From contig NZ_QFRX01000001.1 of the NCBI RefSeq assembly GCF_003143935.1, positions 640,407-692,069 of the forward strand: DNA of 51,663 nt. Reading direction: 5' to 3'. Below are positions 1-8,121 of this stretch, piece after piece (within the stretch, counting starts at the first letter, position 1; each line of letters opens with the position of its first letter). Position numbers and translations under genes: made by a program. The stretch is from Streptomyces sp. Act143 (GTDB taxonomy: Bacteria > Actinomycetota > Actinomycetes > Streptomycetales > Streptomycetaceae). The notes beneath the pieces were generated by a model. The model made no database searches, was not told where the DNA came from, and saw nothing but the letters and a program-made list of their open reading frames with translations.

Positions 1-1370
1 CGGATGGCCCGGTCGGCGTCCGCCGCCTGCGCCGAGCGCTTGCCGGTGAGCGGATGCGGCTTGTACAGCACCCGCACGTCCTCGGCCAGGAGTTTCTCGA
101 TCAGGCGGGTGCCCATCGGGATCAGGGAGGTGTGGCAGTCGTCGTCGCTCCAGCCCTCCCAGGTGGGGGCGTACAAGACCGTGGGCAGCGGCCCCGGCGT
201 GTGCTCGCCGTGCAGGCGGATCGGCGCCAGCTGCGGGCGCCCGACCTCCACGATCGCCGCGTCGCTGATGGCGTGCCGCACCCGCCGGTAACGGTCCCGG
301 CCGGCCCGCCCGGCCACCCAGATCTCGTCGTAGACCTTGCTGACCCGGTTGCTGCTGGCCAGCTTGTCACTGTCGCCGTGGCCGATGAAGACATGCTTGG
401 CCTCCGCCACCCGCAGCATGTGCACATTCTTTCCGGCATTGCCGGGATAGAGCACGACCCGCACCCCGGACAGCTCCAGCTCCGCCAGATCGTCCGCCTT
501 GGGCACACACAGCACCGGCAGCCGGGTACGGCTGAGATACCGGAACGAGGCCCGCTCACGAAGAATGATCAACGGACGCCGGTCCAGCTGCTCCAGCGTC
601 TCGATCCACATGTTCACCTGGTACATGAAGTCCCGCGACACCGCGGCAAAGCTGAAATACAGCGTGACCTCGGGCCCATACGCGGCGAGTTGACGGTTCA
701 CCTCGGCGAACACGTCTTCTCGCGAGGGCATGTGACGTGCCCTCAGGTACTGGCCCGCCAGGGCGAGCGCCGCCACCGCCGTGACACCGACGGTCAGCGC
801 GAAGCCGGCGTACGCCCATCCCCAGGTACCCGTGGCCAGCGCCACCAGGAAGCCTGCATGGGCCGGAAGGTCCAGATGCAGCAACTTCCGCAGGAAACGC
901 CGGAACAGCAGCGCCGGGGGTTCCTTCGGGATGGGCAGCGCACTCATGTCGAGGTTGCGCACCACCAGCGGCAGCACCCGGCGCCGCCGGATCGCGTGAT
1001 GCACAGCGGTGTACAGCATCATCAGCGCGAAATGGACGCCGAACACGGCCAGCCCGGTGACCAGCACGGCGCCCGGCGCGCCCATCCGGTCGGCCAGCGC
1101 GAGCACCATCACCGTCCGCACGGCGAACCGCAGCGTGCGGTCCATCTGAAGCGCCGCCAGTCGGCGCACGAACGTCGGCGAGCGGACGTGCAACGCCTCG
1201 TCGGCGACGTAACTCACCGCGGACGCCACCGCGAAGCCGCCCAGCCACGGCAGCAACGCGAAGACCGGCAGCGCCATGAAGCCGGCTGCCAGCAACAGGA
1301 CAAGAAAGAGGTCAGTCGCCCCACGTACCCGCAGAACACCACACAACTGACGCACCCACACAGACAACAT
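1..1370 (-). CDS. CDP-glycerol:glycerophosphotransferase-like membrane protein (teichoic acid type), C-terminus cut by window edge
   Basis: Frame read leftward from ATG at 1370 gives 456 residues with no stop before the edge. A hydrophobic N-terminal half (membrane segments near residues 20-55, 85-120 and 172-207) is followed by a soluble domain with the hallmarks of TagB/TagF-type glycerophosphotransferases: FIGHGDSDK around 328-336, a DEIWVAG stretch at 348-354, YAPTWEGW at 400-407 and YKPHP at 436-440. Such enzymes transfer glycerol phosphate from CDP-glycerol to a cell-wall polymer at the inner membrane face. A GGGGGGA ribosome site lies just before the ATG. Streptomyces homologues often carry this N-terminal membrane module, so the exact polymer made is unknown. 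The end of the protein is outside the window. A PHO-box-like repeat lies about 90 bp upstream. Confidence 0.8.
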   Translation of the reverse strand, partial: MLSVWVRQLCGVLRVRGATDLFLVLLLAAGFMALPVFALLPWLGGFAVASAVSYVADEALHVRSPTFVRRLAALQMDRTLRFAVRTVMVLALADRMGAPGAVLVTGLAVFGVHFALMMLYTAVHHAIRRRRVLPLVVRNLDMSALPIPKEPPALLFRRFLRKLLHLDLPAHAGFLVALATGTWGWAYAGFALTVGVTAVAALALAGQYLRARHMPSREDVFAEVNRQLAAYGPEVTLYFSFAAVSRDFMYQVNMWIETLEQLDRRPLIILRERASFRYLSRTRLPVLCVPKADDLAELELSGVRVVLYPGNAGKNVHMLRVAEAKHVFIGHGDSDKLASSNRVSKVYDEIWVAGRAGRDRYRRVRHAISDAAIVEVGRPQLAPIRLHGEHTPGPLPTVLYAPTWEGWSDDDCHTSLIPMGTRLIEKLLAEDVRVLYKPHPLTGKRSAQAADADRAI

Positions 1371-1458
1371 TCCCCCCACGGAACGGAACTGAGCACGGTG
1401 GTAACACCGTTGGTCGCCAGTTCGACCCGGGCGGGCCACGCAAGGTTGTGCGCCCCGA

Positions 1459-1502
1459 GATCACGAAACGTTCAGCTTTGGTTCATGAAAGGTTCAGGCT
1501 GT
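1459..1502. promoter_or_regulatory. PHO-box-like operator: four 11-bp direct repeat units
   Basis: Heptamers GATCACG (1459), GTTCAGC (1470), GTTCATG (1481) and GTTCAGG (1492) follow each other at exactly 11-bp spacing with 4-bp spacers. The Streptomyces PhoP consensus is repeated GTTCACC heptamers in 11-nt units. The site lies upstream of the leftward glycerophosphotransferase gene (start 1370), a fitting target because phosphate-rich wall polymers are controlled by phosphate supply. Binding is inferred. Confidence 0.6.
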
Positions 1503-1528
1503 TGTGGACTGCGGACGGGCCCAGGGTT

Positions 1529-2944
1529 TCAGGCCGGGCGGATCGCTCCCTTGATCGCGGACTGCCCGGCGAAGAACACCGACTCCTCGCGGACGGCAGC
1601 TCCCGGGCCGGGAGCGTGGATCATCATGCCGTTCCCGGCCCAGATGCCCACGTGCCCGAGGTCGTCGTGGAAGAAGACCAAGTCCCCCACCTGCACGTCG
1701 GCGAGGGCGACCGGCGTCCCGAACTCGGCCTGCGCCTGAGCGGTCCGTGGGAGTGTCACCCCGGCCACCTTCCAAGCGGCCTGGGACAGACCGGGCGCGT
1801 CGAAGGAGCCCGGACCGGCCGCACCCCACACACACGGGCGGCCGATCTGCTCCCGCGCGAAGGCGATCACCCGCTCTGCCTTCGTGCTGTGGCCTGCGCC
1901 CGCGGAGGGCGTGGGCCCTTCGAACGGGGCGGGCGCCGGGGGCGTGACGGCGGGAGGTGTGTAGGCGGCGGCAGCGGTGGTGAAGGTCGGGGCGGTGAAG
2001 GACGGAGCCGCCGGATCGGTGAACGCCGGCGCGTGAAGCGGCAGTTCAGCGACTGGCGCGATGTACGCGGTGACCGGATCGGTGATCGGATCGGCAGGCA
2101 GATCCGTGAGATACGGGGCTGTGGGCACGGTGGGCTCGGGCAGCGGCCAGTGCGACCCGTTCTCGCCGACGACCGGCAGCGGACCCGTCCGCCACATGTC
2201 CTCCTCCGGCCGGGTCTCGAAGACCTCGACAGGCGGGATGGACACGGAGGGGCCGCCGGCCAACTCCGGAACAGGGCTGACGTCGAACTCCGGAACAGGG
2301 CTGACGTCGAACTCCGGAACAGGGCTGACGTCGAACTCCGGAACGGGGCCGTGGGTCAACTCCGGAACGAGGCCGTGATTCAACTCCGGCACCGCGCCGA
2401 CGTTCAACTCCGGTACAGGTGCGGCGTTCAGCTCCCCTACGGGCCCCGCAGGCAGTGCCGGCGACGGCGGACCGCTCGGCGCCGGGGACGCCGCTCCGCC
2501 TGCCGGCTCGCGCGCGCTCTCGCGAGCGCCCGCGCCAGCGCTTCGGGCGGCTTCGAGGGCAAGGGGCTCGCCGGTACGTCCCGCGGGGCGACCGGGCTGC
2601 GGCGCGCGGGCCGGTCGGATCGGTGGGTCAGTGCGCTGCGGTCCGCGTCCGTCCGGCCGGGACGCGGGGACGGTCGGGCCCAACTTGGCCCGGGCCGCGT
2701 CGAACCACTGCCGGGTCAGATCCACGAGCGCCGGCTCGGACACCTGCTGGGAACTCCCCCGGCCGGCCCCGGCCCGCTGTCGCGGAATCGCGGCGGCGCG
2801 GGTGGCGTTGAAGGTGCCCGTGTCGCTCTCGGCCCTGTCGTAAAGGCTGTTGATGCGCCGCCGGACCTCGTCGTGGCTCGGCGCCTCGCCCCCGCCTGCC
2901 GACGCGGCACCTGAGGACTGCGAGAGCAGGGGTTCCGGCGACAT
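1529..2944 (-). CDS. NlpC/P60-domain protein lacking the catalytic cysteine (C40-like pseudoenzyme)
   Basis: 471 residues. The start is set at ATG 2944 because GGAAGGAG sits 8 bp upstream; an upstream in-frame start at 2986 has no such site. The first ~350 residues are Pro/Ala/Val-rich, low-complexity and include seven 8-residue repeats of the type PVPEFDVS. The NlpC/P60 domain spans about 356-471. Peptidoglycan endopeptidases of this family carry F-D-C-S-G-L; here the motif is FDAPGL and the nucleophile position is Ala383 (codon 1796-1798). The two histidine regions (GHVGIW, His431; MMIHAPG, His443) remain, and an extra Cys371 occurs in PCVWG where Tyr is usual. No clear signal peptide or membrane anchor is visible. 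The fold is well supported, but hydrolytic activity is doubtful; a binding or scaffold role is possible. Confidence 0.8.
   Translation of the reverse strand: MSPEPLLSQSSGAASAGGGEAPSHDEVRRRINSLYDRAESDTGTFNATRAAAIPRQRAGAGRGSSQQVSEPALVDLTRQWFDAARAKLGPTVPASRPDGRGPQRTDPPIRPARAPQPGRPAGRTGEPLALEAARSAGAGARESAREPAGGAASPAPSGPPSPALPAGPVGELNAAPVPELNVGAVPELNHGLVPELTHGPVPEFDVSPVPEFDVSPVPEFDVSPVPELAGGPSVSIPPVEVFETRPEEDMWRTGPLPVVGENGSHWPLPEPTVPTAPYLTDLPADPITDPVTAYIAPVAELPLHAPAFTDPAAPSFTAPTFTTAAAAYTPPAVTPPAPAPFEGPTPSAGAGHSTKAERVIAFAREQIGRPCVWGAAGPGSFDAPGLSQAAWKVAGVTLPRTAQAQAEFGTPVALADVQVGDLVFFHDDLGHVGIWAGNGMMIHAPGPGAAVREESVFFAGQSAIKGAIRPA
2262..2429 (-). repeat. 24-bp tandem repeats inside the NlpC/P60 gene
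   Basis: Seven units begin with AACTCCGG (last base variable) at 2262, 2286, 2310, 2334, 2358, 2382 and 2406, i.e. every 24 bp. The three central units are nearly identical and the flanking ones are diverged. They encode the octapeptide repeats (PVPEFDVS, LVPELTHG and relatives) of the linker. Copy number should vary between strains. Confidence 0.9.
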
Positions 2945-3101
2945 GGGGCGGGCTCCTTCCGTGCGAGAGCGCACGAGACGCGCCATCGATCAACGGACGT
3001 CGTGCGGGCAGCGCCCAACCTAGCCAACTTGTGATTCTTTCGTGAAGGTTGACGGGTTAAATGCCCGATACGCTTCTGTGACCTTCGTCGCCTCGCCCGG
3101 C

Positions 3102-4181
3102 TCACCAGCTGATTCCGGCCGCCACCGGAAGATGGTCGCTCCCCGTCGCCGACAGCACCCACGAGTTCTGCGGCTGCACTCCCCTGACCATGATCTGGTC
3201 GATCCGAGCCACCGGGAATGCCGCCGGCCAGGTGAAGCCGAAGCCGTCCCCGGCCGTCTCCTGGACCGAGCGGAGCTGTGCGGTGAGGGTGCCGAGGGCG
3301 CGGTCGTCCGTGGTGCCGTTCAGGTCGCCGAGCAGGATCACCCGCTCGCTCCGGTCGGCGGCGACCGCCTCACCGAGGGCCTGCGCGCCCCGGTCGCGCG
3401 AGTCGGTCCAGAAGCCTCCCCGGGGCATCAGGCGGACGGAGCCCAGGTGGGCCACGTACACCGTGAGCGGGCCACGGTCCGTGGCGACGGTGGTGCGCAG
3501 CGCCCGGTTGTAGCCCATCTTCTCGGCGGCCGACTTCGTGGCGCCCAGCGGCCCGGCGTCCTGCTTGATGTCGACCGGGCGGGTGCCCGACAGCGGCAGC
3601 CTGCTCCACAGCCCGACCGTGCCCAGCACCGCGTGGTGGGGGTACGCCGTCGCCAGTTCCTTCTCGTAGGTTCCCTTGGCCTGCTCGGTCAGCTCCTCCA
3701 GCGCCAGCACGTCCGCCCCGGACGCGGCGAGGTCGCGGGCGGTGCCCGCCGGGTCGGGGTTGTCGGCGCCGACGTTGTGACTGACCAGGGTGAGATCGGC
3801 GCCGCCGTGGGACTTGTCGGTGAGCAGTCCGCCGAAGAGGCTGAACCACACCGTCGTCGGCAGCAGCAGCGCGACGACCGCCGCGGCGGAGCGCCGCCAC
3901 AGCGCACCGGCCAGCAGCGGCGGCACCAGCAGCCCGAACCACGGCAGGAAGGTCTCCACCAGGCTGCCGAGACCCCCGCGGTCCGGGAGCTGCGCGTGCA
4001 GCAGCATGGTCAGGCCCAGCAGCAACGCCGGCGCGGCGAGGAGCGGGCCGCGTCTCCAGGGGCCCGGCCGAAGGCCGGCGCGGATCGCCCGGCGGACGCC
4101 CGCGCGCCAGGTACCAGGGCCGGTGTCCCGCCGTTCGCCGCCTTCCCGCTCGGTCCGCTCCGGGGTGTCGACCTGCACCAT
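3102..4181 (-). CDS. Endonuclease/exonuclease/phosphatase (EEP) family membrane protein
   Basis: 359 residues from ATG 4181 (AAGGG six bases upstream; a TTG 39 bases earlier is a weaker alternative). After a charged N-terminus there are about three hydrophobic segments, then an EEP-fold domain: a SHNVG start motif, LALEEL (catalytic Glu), a VYVAHL strand, LLGDLNGT (Asp/Asn pair), RIDQIMV and the final SDHLPV (Asp-His). This layout is common in actinobacteria, with the catalytic domain predicted outside the membrane. The substrate may be a phosphodiester in lipid or nucleic acid and cannot be read from sequence. It stands alone between the NlpC/P60 gene downstream and a divergent two-component pair. 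Confidence 0.82.
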   Translation of the reverse strand: MVQVDTPERTEREGGERRDTGPGTWRAGVRRAIRAGLRPGPWRRGPLLAAPALLLGLTMLLHAQLPDRGGLGSLVETFLPWFGLLVPPLLAGALWRRSAAAVVALLLPTTVWFSLFGGLLTDKSHGGADLTLVSHNVGADNPDPAGTARDLAASGADVLALEELTEQAKGTYEKELATAYPHHAVLGTVGLWSRLPLSGTRPVDIKQDAGPLGATKSAAEKMGYNRALRTTVATDRGPLTVYVAHLGSVRLMPRGGFWTDSRDRGAQALGEAVAADRSERVILLGDLNGTTDDRALGTLTAQLRSVQETAGDGFGFTWPAAFPVARIDQIMVRGVQPQNSWVLSATGSDHLPVAAGISW

Positions 4182-4443
4182 GGTGTGCCCTTGCTCCTTC
4201 TTGCTGCCTGTCACTGTCAATTACCGTCCGCGACTTCCGCACGGTTCGCGGTGCCGGAGTTCGTTCTCGTGGAGACCGCCGCCCGCAGCACCTGGTGCGG
4301 CATGGAGGAGGGGGCGTTCGCGGCGGCTCCGGCGGACGAGGGCGGCGCGGCCGAAGCGGCCGAAGAAGGGCCCTGCCGGGGACGTGGTTCGGGTCATACG
4401 GCCAGTCAAGGCGGCACGGTGTTGCCGTCCCGTATGCGCTTTT

Positions 4444-4461
4444 CGATATGCCGACGATATG
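4444..4461 (+). promoter_or_regulatory. Direct repeat CGATATG x2 with 11-bp period before the response regulator
   Basis: Two identical heptamers, CGATATG at 4444-4450 and 4455-4461, are separated by four bases, the geometry bound by tandem dimers of OmpR-family regulators. They end 23 bp before the regulator ATG. TTGCCG (4422) and CGATAT (4444), 16 bp apart, could be -35 and -10 elements, in which case the repeat would overlap the -10. Autoregulation is inferred. The rest of 4182-4443 shows nothing I can assign. Confidence 0.4.
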
Positions 4462-4484
4462 TGTCGGCTCGTAGCCTTGGTGCC

Positions 4485-5180
4485 ATGCGTGTGCTGATCG
4501 TGGAGGACGAACCGTTTCTGGCCGAAGCCGTCCGCGACGGGCTGCGCCTGGAAGCGATCGCGGCCGACATCGCGGGGGACGGCGACACCGCGCTGGAGCT
4601 GCTGAGTGTCAACAGCTACGACATCGCCGTCCTCGATCGCGACATCCCCGGACCATCCGGCGACGAGATCGCCAAGCGCATCGTCGCCTCCGGCAGCGGC
4701 ATGCCGATCCTGATGCTCACCGCGGCCGACCGCCTCGACGACAAGGCCTCCGGATTCGAACTCGGCGCGGACGACTACCTCACGAAACCCTTCGAGCTGC
4801 GCGAACTCGCGCTCAGGCTCAGGGCGCTGGACCGCAGACGGGCCCACAGCAGGCCGCCGGTGCGGGAGATCGCGGGGCTGCGCCTCGACCCGTTCCGCAG
4901 AGAGGTCTACCGGGAGGGCCGTTTCGTCGCGCTGACCAGGAAGCAGTTCGCCGTGCTCGAAGTCCTCGTCGCGGCCGAAGGCGGGGTCGTCAGCGCCGAA
5001 GAGCTGCTGGAGAGGGCCTGGGACGAGAACGCGGACCCGTTCACCAACGCGGTCCGCATCACCGTGTCCGCCCTGCGCAAACGGCTCGGCGAGCCCTGGA
5101 TCATCGCCACCGTGCCGGGCGTCGGCTATCGCATCGACCCACGACCGGAGGCCGCGGGCGGCGGAGGAGACCGTGGATAG
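4485..5180 (+). CDS. OmpR-family response regulator
   Basis: 231 residues. The receiver domain (1-115) has acidic residues E7/D8, acceptor Asp51 in VLDRDIP, Thr79 and Lys101 in LTKPF. A C-terminal winged helix (about 130-222) includes LTRKQFAVLEVL and a VRITVSALRKRLG recognition region. It is a cytoplasmic DNA-binding partner of the kinase encoded immediately downstream, whose GTG start overlaps this stop codon by 8 bp. The LDRDIP receiver signature resembles the CutR group of Streptomyces regulators, but the signal sensed is unknown. The likely targets nearby are its own promoter (CGATATG repeats) and possibly the 11-bp repeat array before the FG-GAP gene. Confidence 0.92.
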   Translation: MRVLIVEDEPFLAEAVRDGLRLEAIAADIAGDGDTALELLSVNSYDIAVLDRDIPGPSGDEIAKRIVASGSGMPILMLTAADRLDDKASGFELGADDYLTKPFELRELALRLRALDRRRAHSRPPVREIAGLRLDPFRREVYREGRFVALTRKQFAVLEVLVAAEGGVVSAEELLERAWDENADPFTNAVRITVSALRKRLGEPWIIATVPGVGYRIDPRPEAAGGGGDRG

Positions 5181-6282
5181 GCGGCCCGGATGGAGCGTCC
5201 GCCTCAAACTCACCCTCAGCTATGCCGGGTTCCTGATGCTCGCCGGTTCCCTCCTGCTCGCGGCGGTGTGGTTGTTCCTCCTGCGGTACGTCCCCAACCG
5301 CGCGATGCTCTACAACCCCGACGACCGGCCGGACGGGGTCTTTCCCATCCGGTCCGCCCTGCTGGAGGTCTTCGCCCCGCGGGCGGCCGCGGTCCTGGCG
5401 TTCCTGCTGGTGTTCGGGCTCGTGGGCGGGTGGATCCTCGCCGGCCGGATGCTGGCCCCGCTGACCCGCATCACGGACGCCGCCCGGCTGGCCACCCACG
5501 GCTCGCTCGCCCACCGGATCAGGCTGCCGGGGCGCCGCGACGAGTTCCGTGAACTCGCCGACGCCTTCGACGCGATGCTCGCCCGGCTGGAGGCGCACGT
5601 CGCCGAGCAGCAGCGGTTCGCGGCCAACGCCTCCCACGAGCTGCGCACTCCGCTGGCGATCTCGAAGACCCTGCTCGACGTGGCCCGCAGCGATCCGCGG
5701 GCCGACACCGGTGAACTCGTCGAACGCCTCCACGCCGTCAACGCCCGGGCGATCGACCTCACCGAGGCACTGCTCCTGCTCAGCCGCGCCAACCAGCGGT
5801 CGTTCACACGGGAAGCCGTCGACCTGTCCCTCCTCGCCGACGAGGCCACCGAAACGCTCCTGCCCCTCGCCGAGAAGCACGGCGTCACCATCGAGACCGG
5901 CGGCGACATCGCGCCCACGAGCGGATCCCCCGCGCTCCTGCTCCAGCTGACCACGAACCTCGTGCACAACGCGATCGTCCACAACCTGCCCGAAGGGGGC
6001 ACCGTGCGGGTGGCCACGAGCCTCCGCCCCGCCACGGCGGTGCTCACGGTCGAGAACACCGGCGAGCACCTCACCCCGGAGCTGGCCGCGACCCTCACCG
6101 AACCGTTCCAGCGCGGCACCGAACGCATCCACGCCGACCACGCCGGTGTCGGCCTCGGCCTGGCCATCGCCAAGTCCATCACCCAGGCCCACGACGGGAC
6201 CTTCACCCTGACACCCCGCCCCGCGGGCGGCATCCGCGTCACCGTGGAACTGCCACGGCCCGCTCCGGACACCGGGGGGTGA
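5173..6282 (+). CDS. Sensor histidine kinase of the two-component pair
   Basis: 369 residues from GTG 5173, preceded by GGAGGAGA with ideal spacing and overlapping the regulator stop. Membrane helices near residues 15-37 and 67-90 enclose a short extracytoplasmic loop of about 30 residues, so sensing is probably within or at the membrane. A HAMP region (about 90-143) is followed by the phospho-acceptor box SHELRTP (His155), the N-box NLVHNAI (262-268) and the G-box GVGLGLA (325-331). All catalytic boxes are intact. It autophosphorylates and passes phosphate to Asp51 of the preceding regulator. A perfect stem-loop follows the gene. Confidence 0.93.
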   Translation: MDRRPGWSVRLKLTLSYAGFLMLAGSLLLAAVWLFLLRYVPNRAMLYNPDDRPDGVFPIRSALLEVFAPRAAAVLAFLLVFGLVGGWILAGRMLAPLTRITDAARLATHGSLAHRIRLPGRRDEFRELADAFDAMLARLEAHVAEQQRFAANASHELRTPLAISKTLLDVARSDPRADTGELVERLHAVNARAIDLTEALLLLSRANQRSFTREAVDLSLLADEATETLLPLAEKHGVTIETGGDIAPTSGSPALLLQLTTNLVHNAIVHNLPEGGTVRVATSLRPATAVLTVENTGEHLTPELAATLTEPFQRGTERIHADHAGVGLGLAIAKSITQAHDGTFTLTPRPAGGIRVTVELPRPAPDTGG

Positions 6283-6292
6283 CGACCCGCCA

Positions 6293-6312
6293 GGCGCCCC
6301 TTCCAGGGCGCC
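6293..6312 (+). terminator. Stem-loop after the two-component operon
   Basis: GGCGCCC (6293-6299) and GGGCGCC (6306-6312) form a perfect 7-bp stem with a 6-base loop, 10 bp after the kinase stop. There is no U-tract, as is usual in Streptomyces. Confidence 0.55.
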
Positions 6313-6478
6313 GAGGAGGTCAGGGCGCGTACGACGAAGGGGCCGGCCCCGCCGAGGACGGCCCTGCCCTGTCGGGACTCCGCAACAGATGTCACCACCG
6401 CGTCACAGCTCTCCCGGGCACCACAACTCCCGGCGGGGCACCCGTGTCGAACCTCGCGTCGGACCAAGACCAGCCGAC

Positions 6479-6544
6479 TGACGGATCTTTGACGGATCTC
6501 TGACGCACATCTGACGGATCCCTGACGGATCTCTGACGGACCAT
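6479..6544 (+). repeat. Six tandem 11-bp repeats (TGACGGATCTC) upstream of the FG-GAP gene
   Basis: TGAC begins at 6479, 6490, 6501, 6512, 6523 and 6534, exactly 11 bp apart. The consensus unit is TGACGGATCTC; units 1, 2, 4 and 5 are near identical, while 3 and 6 are diverged. The array ends 24 bp before the ATG at 6569. A period of one helical turn is typical of operators for winged-helix regulators (PhoP, SARPs, OmpR types), but the motif is not a PHO box. It may also lie in the transcribed leader. Confidence 0.85.
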
Positions 6545-6568
6545 CAACCTTCAACGGGGGAAACAGAC

Positions 6569-8080
6569 ATGGGCTTCACCCTGCGCACCACCCGCCGTAC
6601 CGCGGGCTCGGCCGCCGTGGCCGCCGCCTCCTTCCTGGTGCTGGCGGGAGCGGGCATTCTGGCCGCGCCCACCGCGTTCGCGGGCGTCCCCGGCGGCACC
6701 GCCGCCGCCGACCGCAACAGCGACTTCAACGGCGACGGTTACAACGACGTCGTCATCGGTGCCCCGGACGGCACCGTCGACGGCAAGGAAGGCGCCGGTT
6801 ACGTCACCGTGCAGTACGGGGCGCCCAACGGGATCGGCACCGGCAACACAGTGCCCGAGGGACATGTGCAGCTCGTCAGCCAGTCGTCGCCCGGCGTGCC
6901 CGGAACCTCCGAGTTCGGCGACCGCTTCGGGCAGGCGATCGCCACCGGCGACCTGGACGGCGACGGATACGACGACCTGGTCGCCGCCGCACCCGGCGAG
7001 GACGAGGGAAGCGTCGAGGACGCCGGCTGGGTGACCGTCCTGTACGGCTCCGCGCAGGGCCTGGACGCCGGGCGCACGTCGAGCATCACCGCCGCCCGGC
7101 CCACCGCCGACGCCCGCTTCGGCCTGTCGGTGGCCGCCGCGCGCTTCACCGGGGACATCGACGCCGACCAGCTCACCGTTCTCGACCAGGGGGGTCTGAA
7201 CGTCTTCACGTACCACGCGGGCGTCCTGCGGCAGGTCGGCACGCCGCACTCCGCCGGTCACGCCCTCAACGGCGCCTACCTGACCACCGGCGACTACGAC
7301 CGCAACGGCTTCGCCGACCTCGTGGTCTCCGGGTACAGCCCCGACGACGACTACGCCAAGGGCTGGTCGGCGCTCTACTCCGGCGGACCCGAGGGCCTGG
7401 CCTACCAGCGTGACCTGCACGGCGGTCTGGGCTCGGCCTCCGGCGACATCGACGGCGACGGGTACGACGACCTCGTCGTCGGCCAGCTCAGCGGCGTGGA
7501 CGACGCCACGGGCGACGCGGACGCGCCCGGCGGCCTGATCGGCGTGTACTACGGCGGCCAGGACGGTCCCGCCGGCACCCAGGGCCCCGGTACCGCCCCG
7601 CAGTGGTGGTCGCAGAACTCCCCCGGTGTGCCCGGCACGGGTGAGCGCGGCGACGCCTGGGGCAACGACCTCTCGGTGGCCGACGTCGACGGTGACGGCC
7701 GCGCCGATGTGGCGGTCGGTGCGCCCGGCGAGGACGTGGGCACCGTCGCCGACGCGGGCGCGGTGTGGCTGCTGCGCGGCTCGCGGTCGGGGCTGACCGG
7801 CACCGGCGCCCAGTCCTTCGACCAGAACAGCGCGGACATCCCGGGCGCCGCCGAGGCGAGCGACGCGTGGGGCGCCCAGGTACGGCTCGTCGACACGGAC
7901 GGCGACGGCCGGGCCGAGCTCGTGGCCGCCGCGCCGGACGAGAACGCCGGCGACGGCGCGGTGTGGCTCCTGCCCGCGAGCGGCAGCGGACTGCTCGCCG
8001 ACGGCTCCCGGTCCTACGGGGCGGCGGCTCTCGGCGGCAACGCCCATGGCGCCCACTTCGGCTCGGTGATCGACGAGTAG
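6569..8080 (+). CDS. Secreted FG-GAP (integrin alpha-like) repeat protein
   Basis: 503 residues with a Sec-type signal peptide (basic start, hydrophobic stretch about 12-32, Ala-rich cleavage region near 35-45). The mature part is a string of FG-GAP/VCBS-type repeats, each with a calcium-binding loop such as DFNGDGYND, DLDGDGYDD, DIDGDGYDD, DVDGDGRAD or DTDGDGRAE followed by AAPGED-like or VIGAP-like strands. Around seven blades would form a beta-propeller. Such proteins are exported and may bind surfaces, polymers or partner proteins; no enzymatic motif is visible. The ATG is preceded by a GGGGGAAA ribosome site. Location after a two-component operon and behind the 11-bp repeat array suggests dedicated regulation. 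Confidence 0.9.
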   Translation: MGFTLRTTRRTAGSAAVAAASFLVLAGAGILAAPTAFAGVPGGTAAADRNSDFNGDGYNDVVIGAPDGTVDGKEGAGYVTVQYGAPNGIGTGNTVPEGHVQLVSQSSPGVPGTSEFGDRFGQAIATGDLDGDGYDDLVAAAPGEDEGSVEDAGWVTVLYGSAQGLDAGRTSSITAARPTADARFGLSVAAARFTGDIDADQLTVLDQGGLNVFTYHAGVLRQVGTPHSAGHALNGAYLTTGDYDRNGFADLVVSGYSPDDDYAKGWSALYSGGPEGLAYQRDLHGGLGSASGDIDGDGYDDLVVGQLSGVDDATGDADAPGGLIGVYYGGQDGPAGTQGPGTAPQWWSQNSPGVPGTGERGDAWGNDLSVADVDGDGRADVAVGAPGEDVGTVADAGAVWLLRGSRSGLTGTGAQSFDQNSADIPGAAEASDAWGAQVRLVDTDGDGRAELVAAAPDENAGDGAVWLLPASGSGLLADGSRSYGAAALGGNAHGAHFGSVIDE

Positions 8081-8121
8081 ATCCACAAGGCAGTCACGGG
8101 CTGCCACCGGTCGTCCGACGG

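Noticed and set aside
54..1739. Rightward 561-residue open frame over the left edge
   Set aside because: Composition is Arg/His/Gln/Pro-rich shadow of the leftward glycerophosphotransferase, which has clear family motifs.
2945..3101. ydaO/c-di-AMP riboswitch leader before the NlpC/P60 gene
   Set aside because: The 157-bp gap is AT-richer than usual but shows no conserved ydaO elements that I can identify, and the product lacks catalytic Cys.
3042..4484. Long upstream extension of the response regulator frame
   Set aside because: It covers the antisense of the EEP gene; the receiver domain begins at ATG 4485 and needs no extension.
6479..6544. PHO box interpretation of the 11-bp array
   Set aside because: The period fits PhoP, but the units read TGACGGATCTC and do not resemble GTTCACC.
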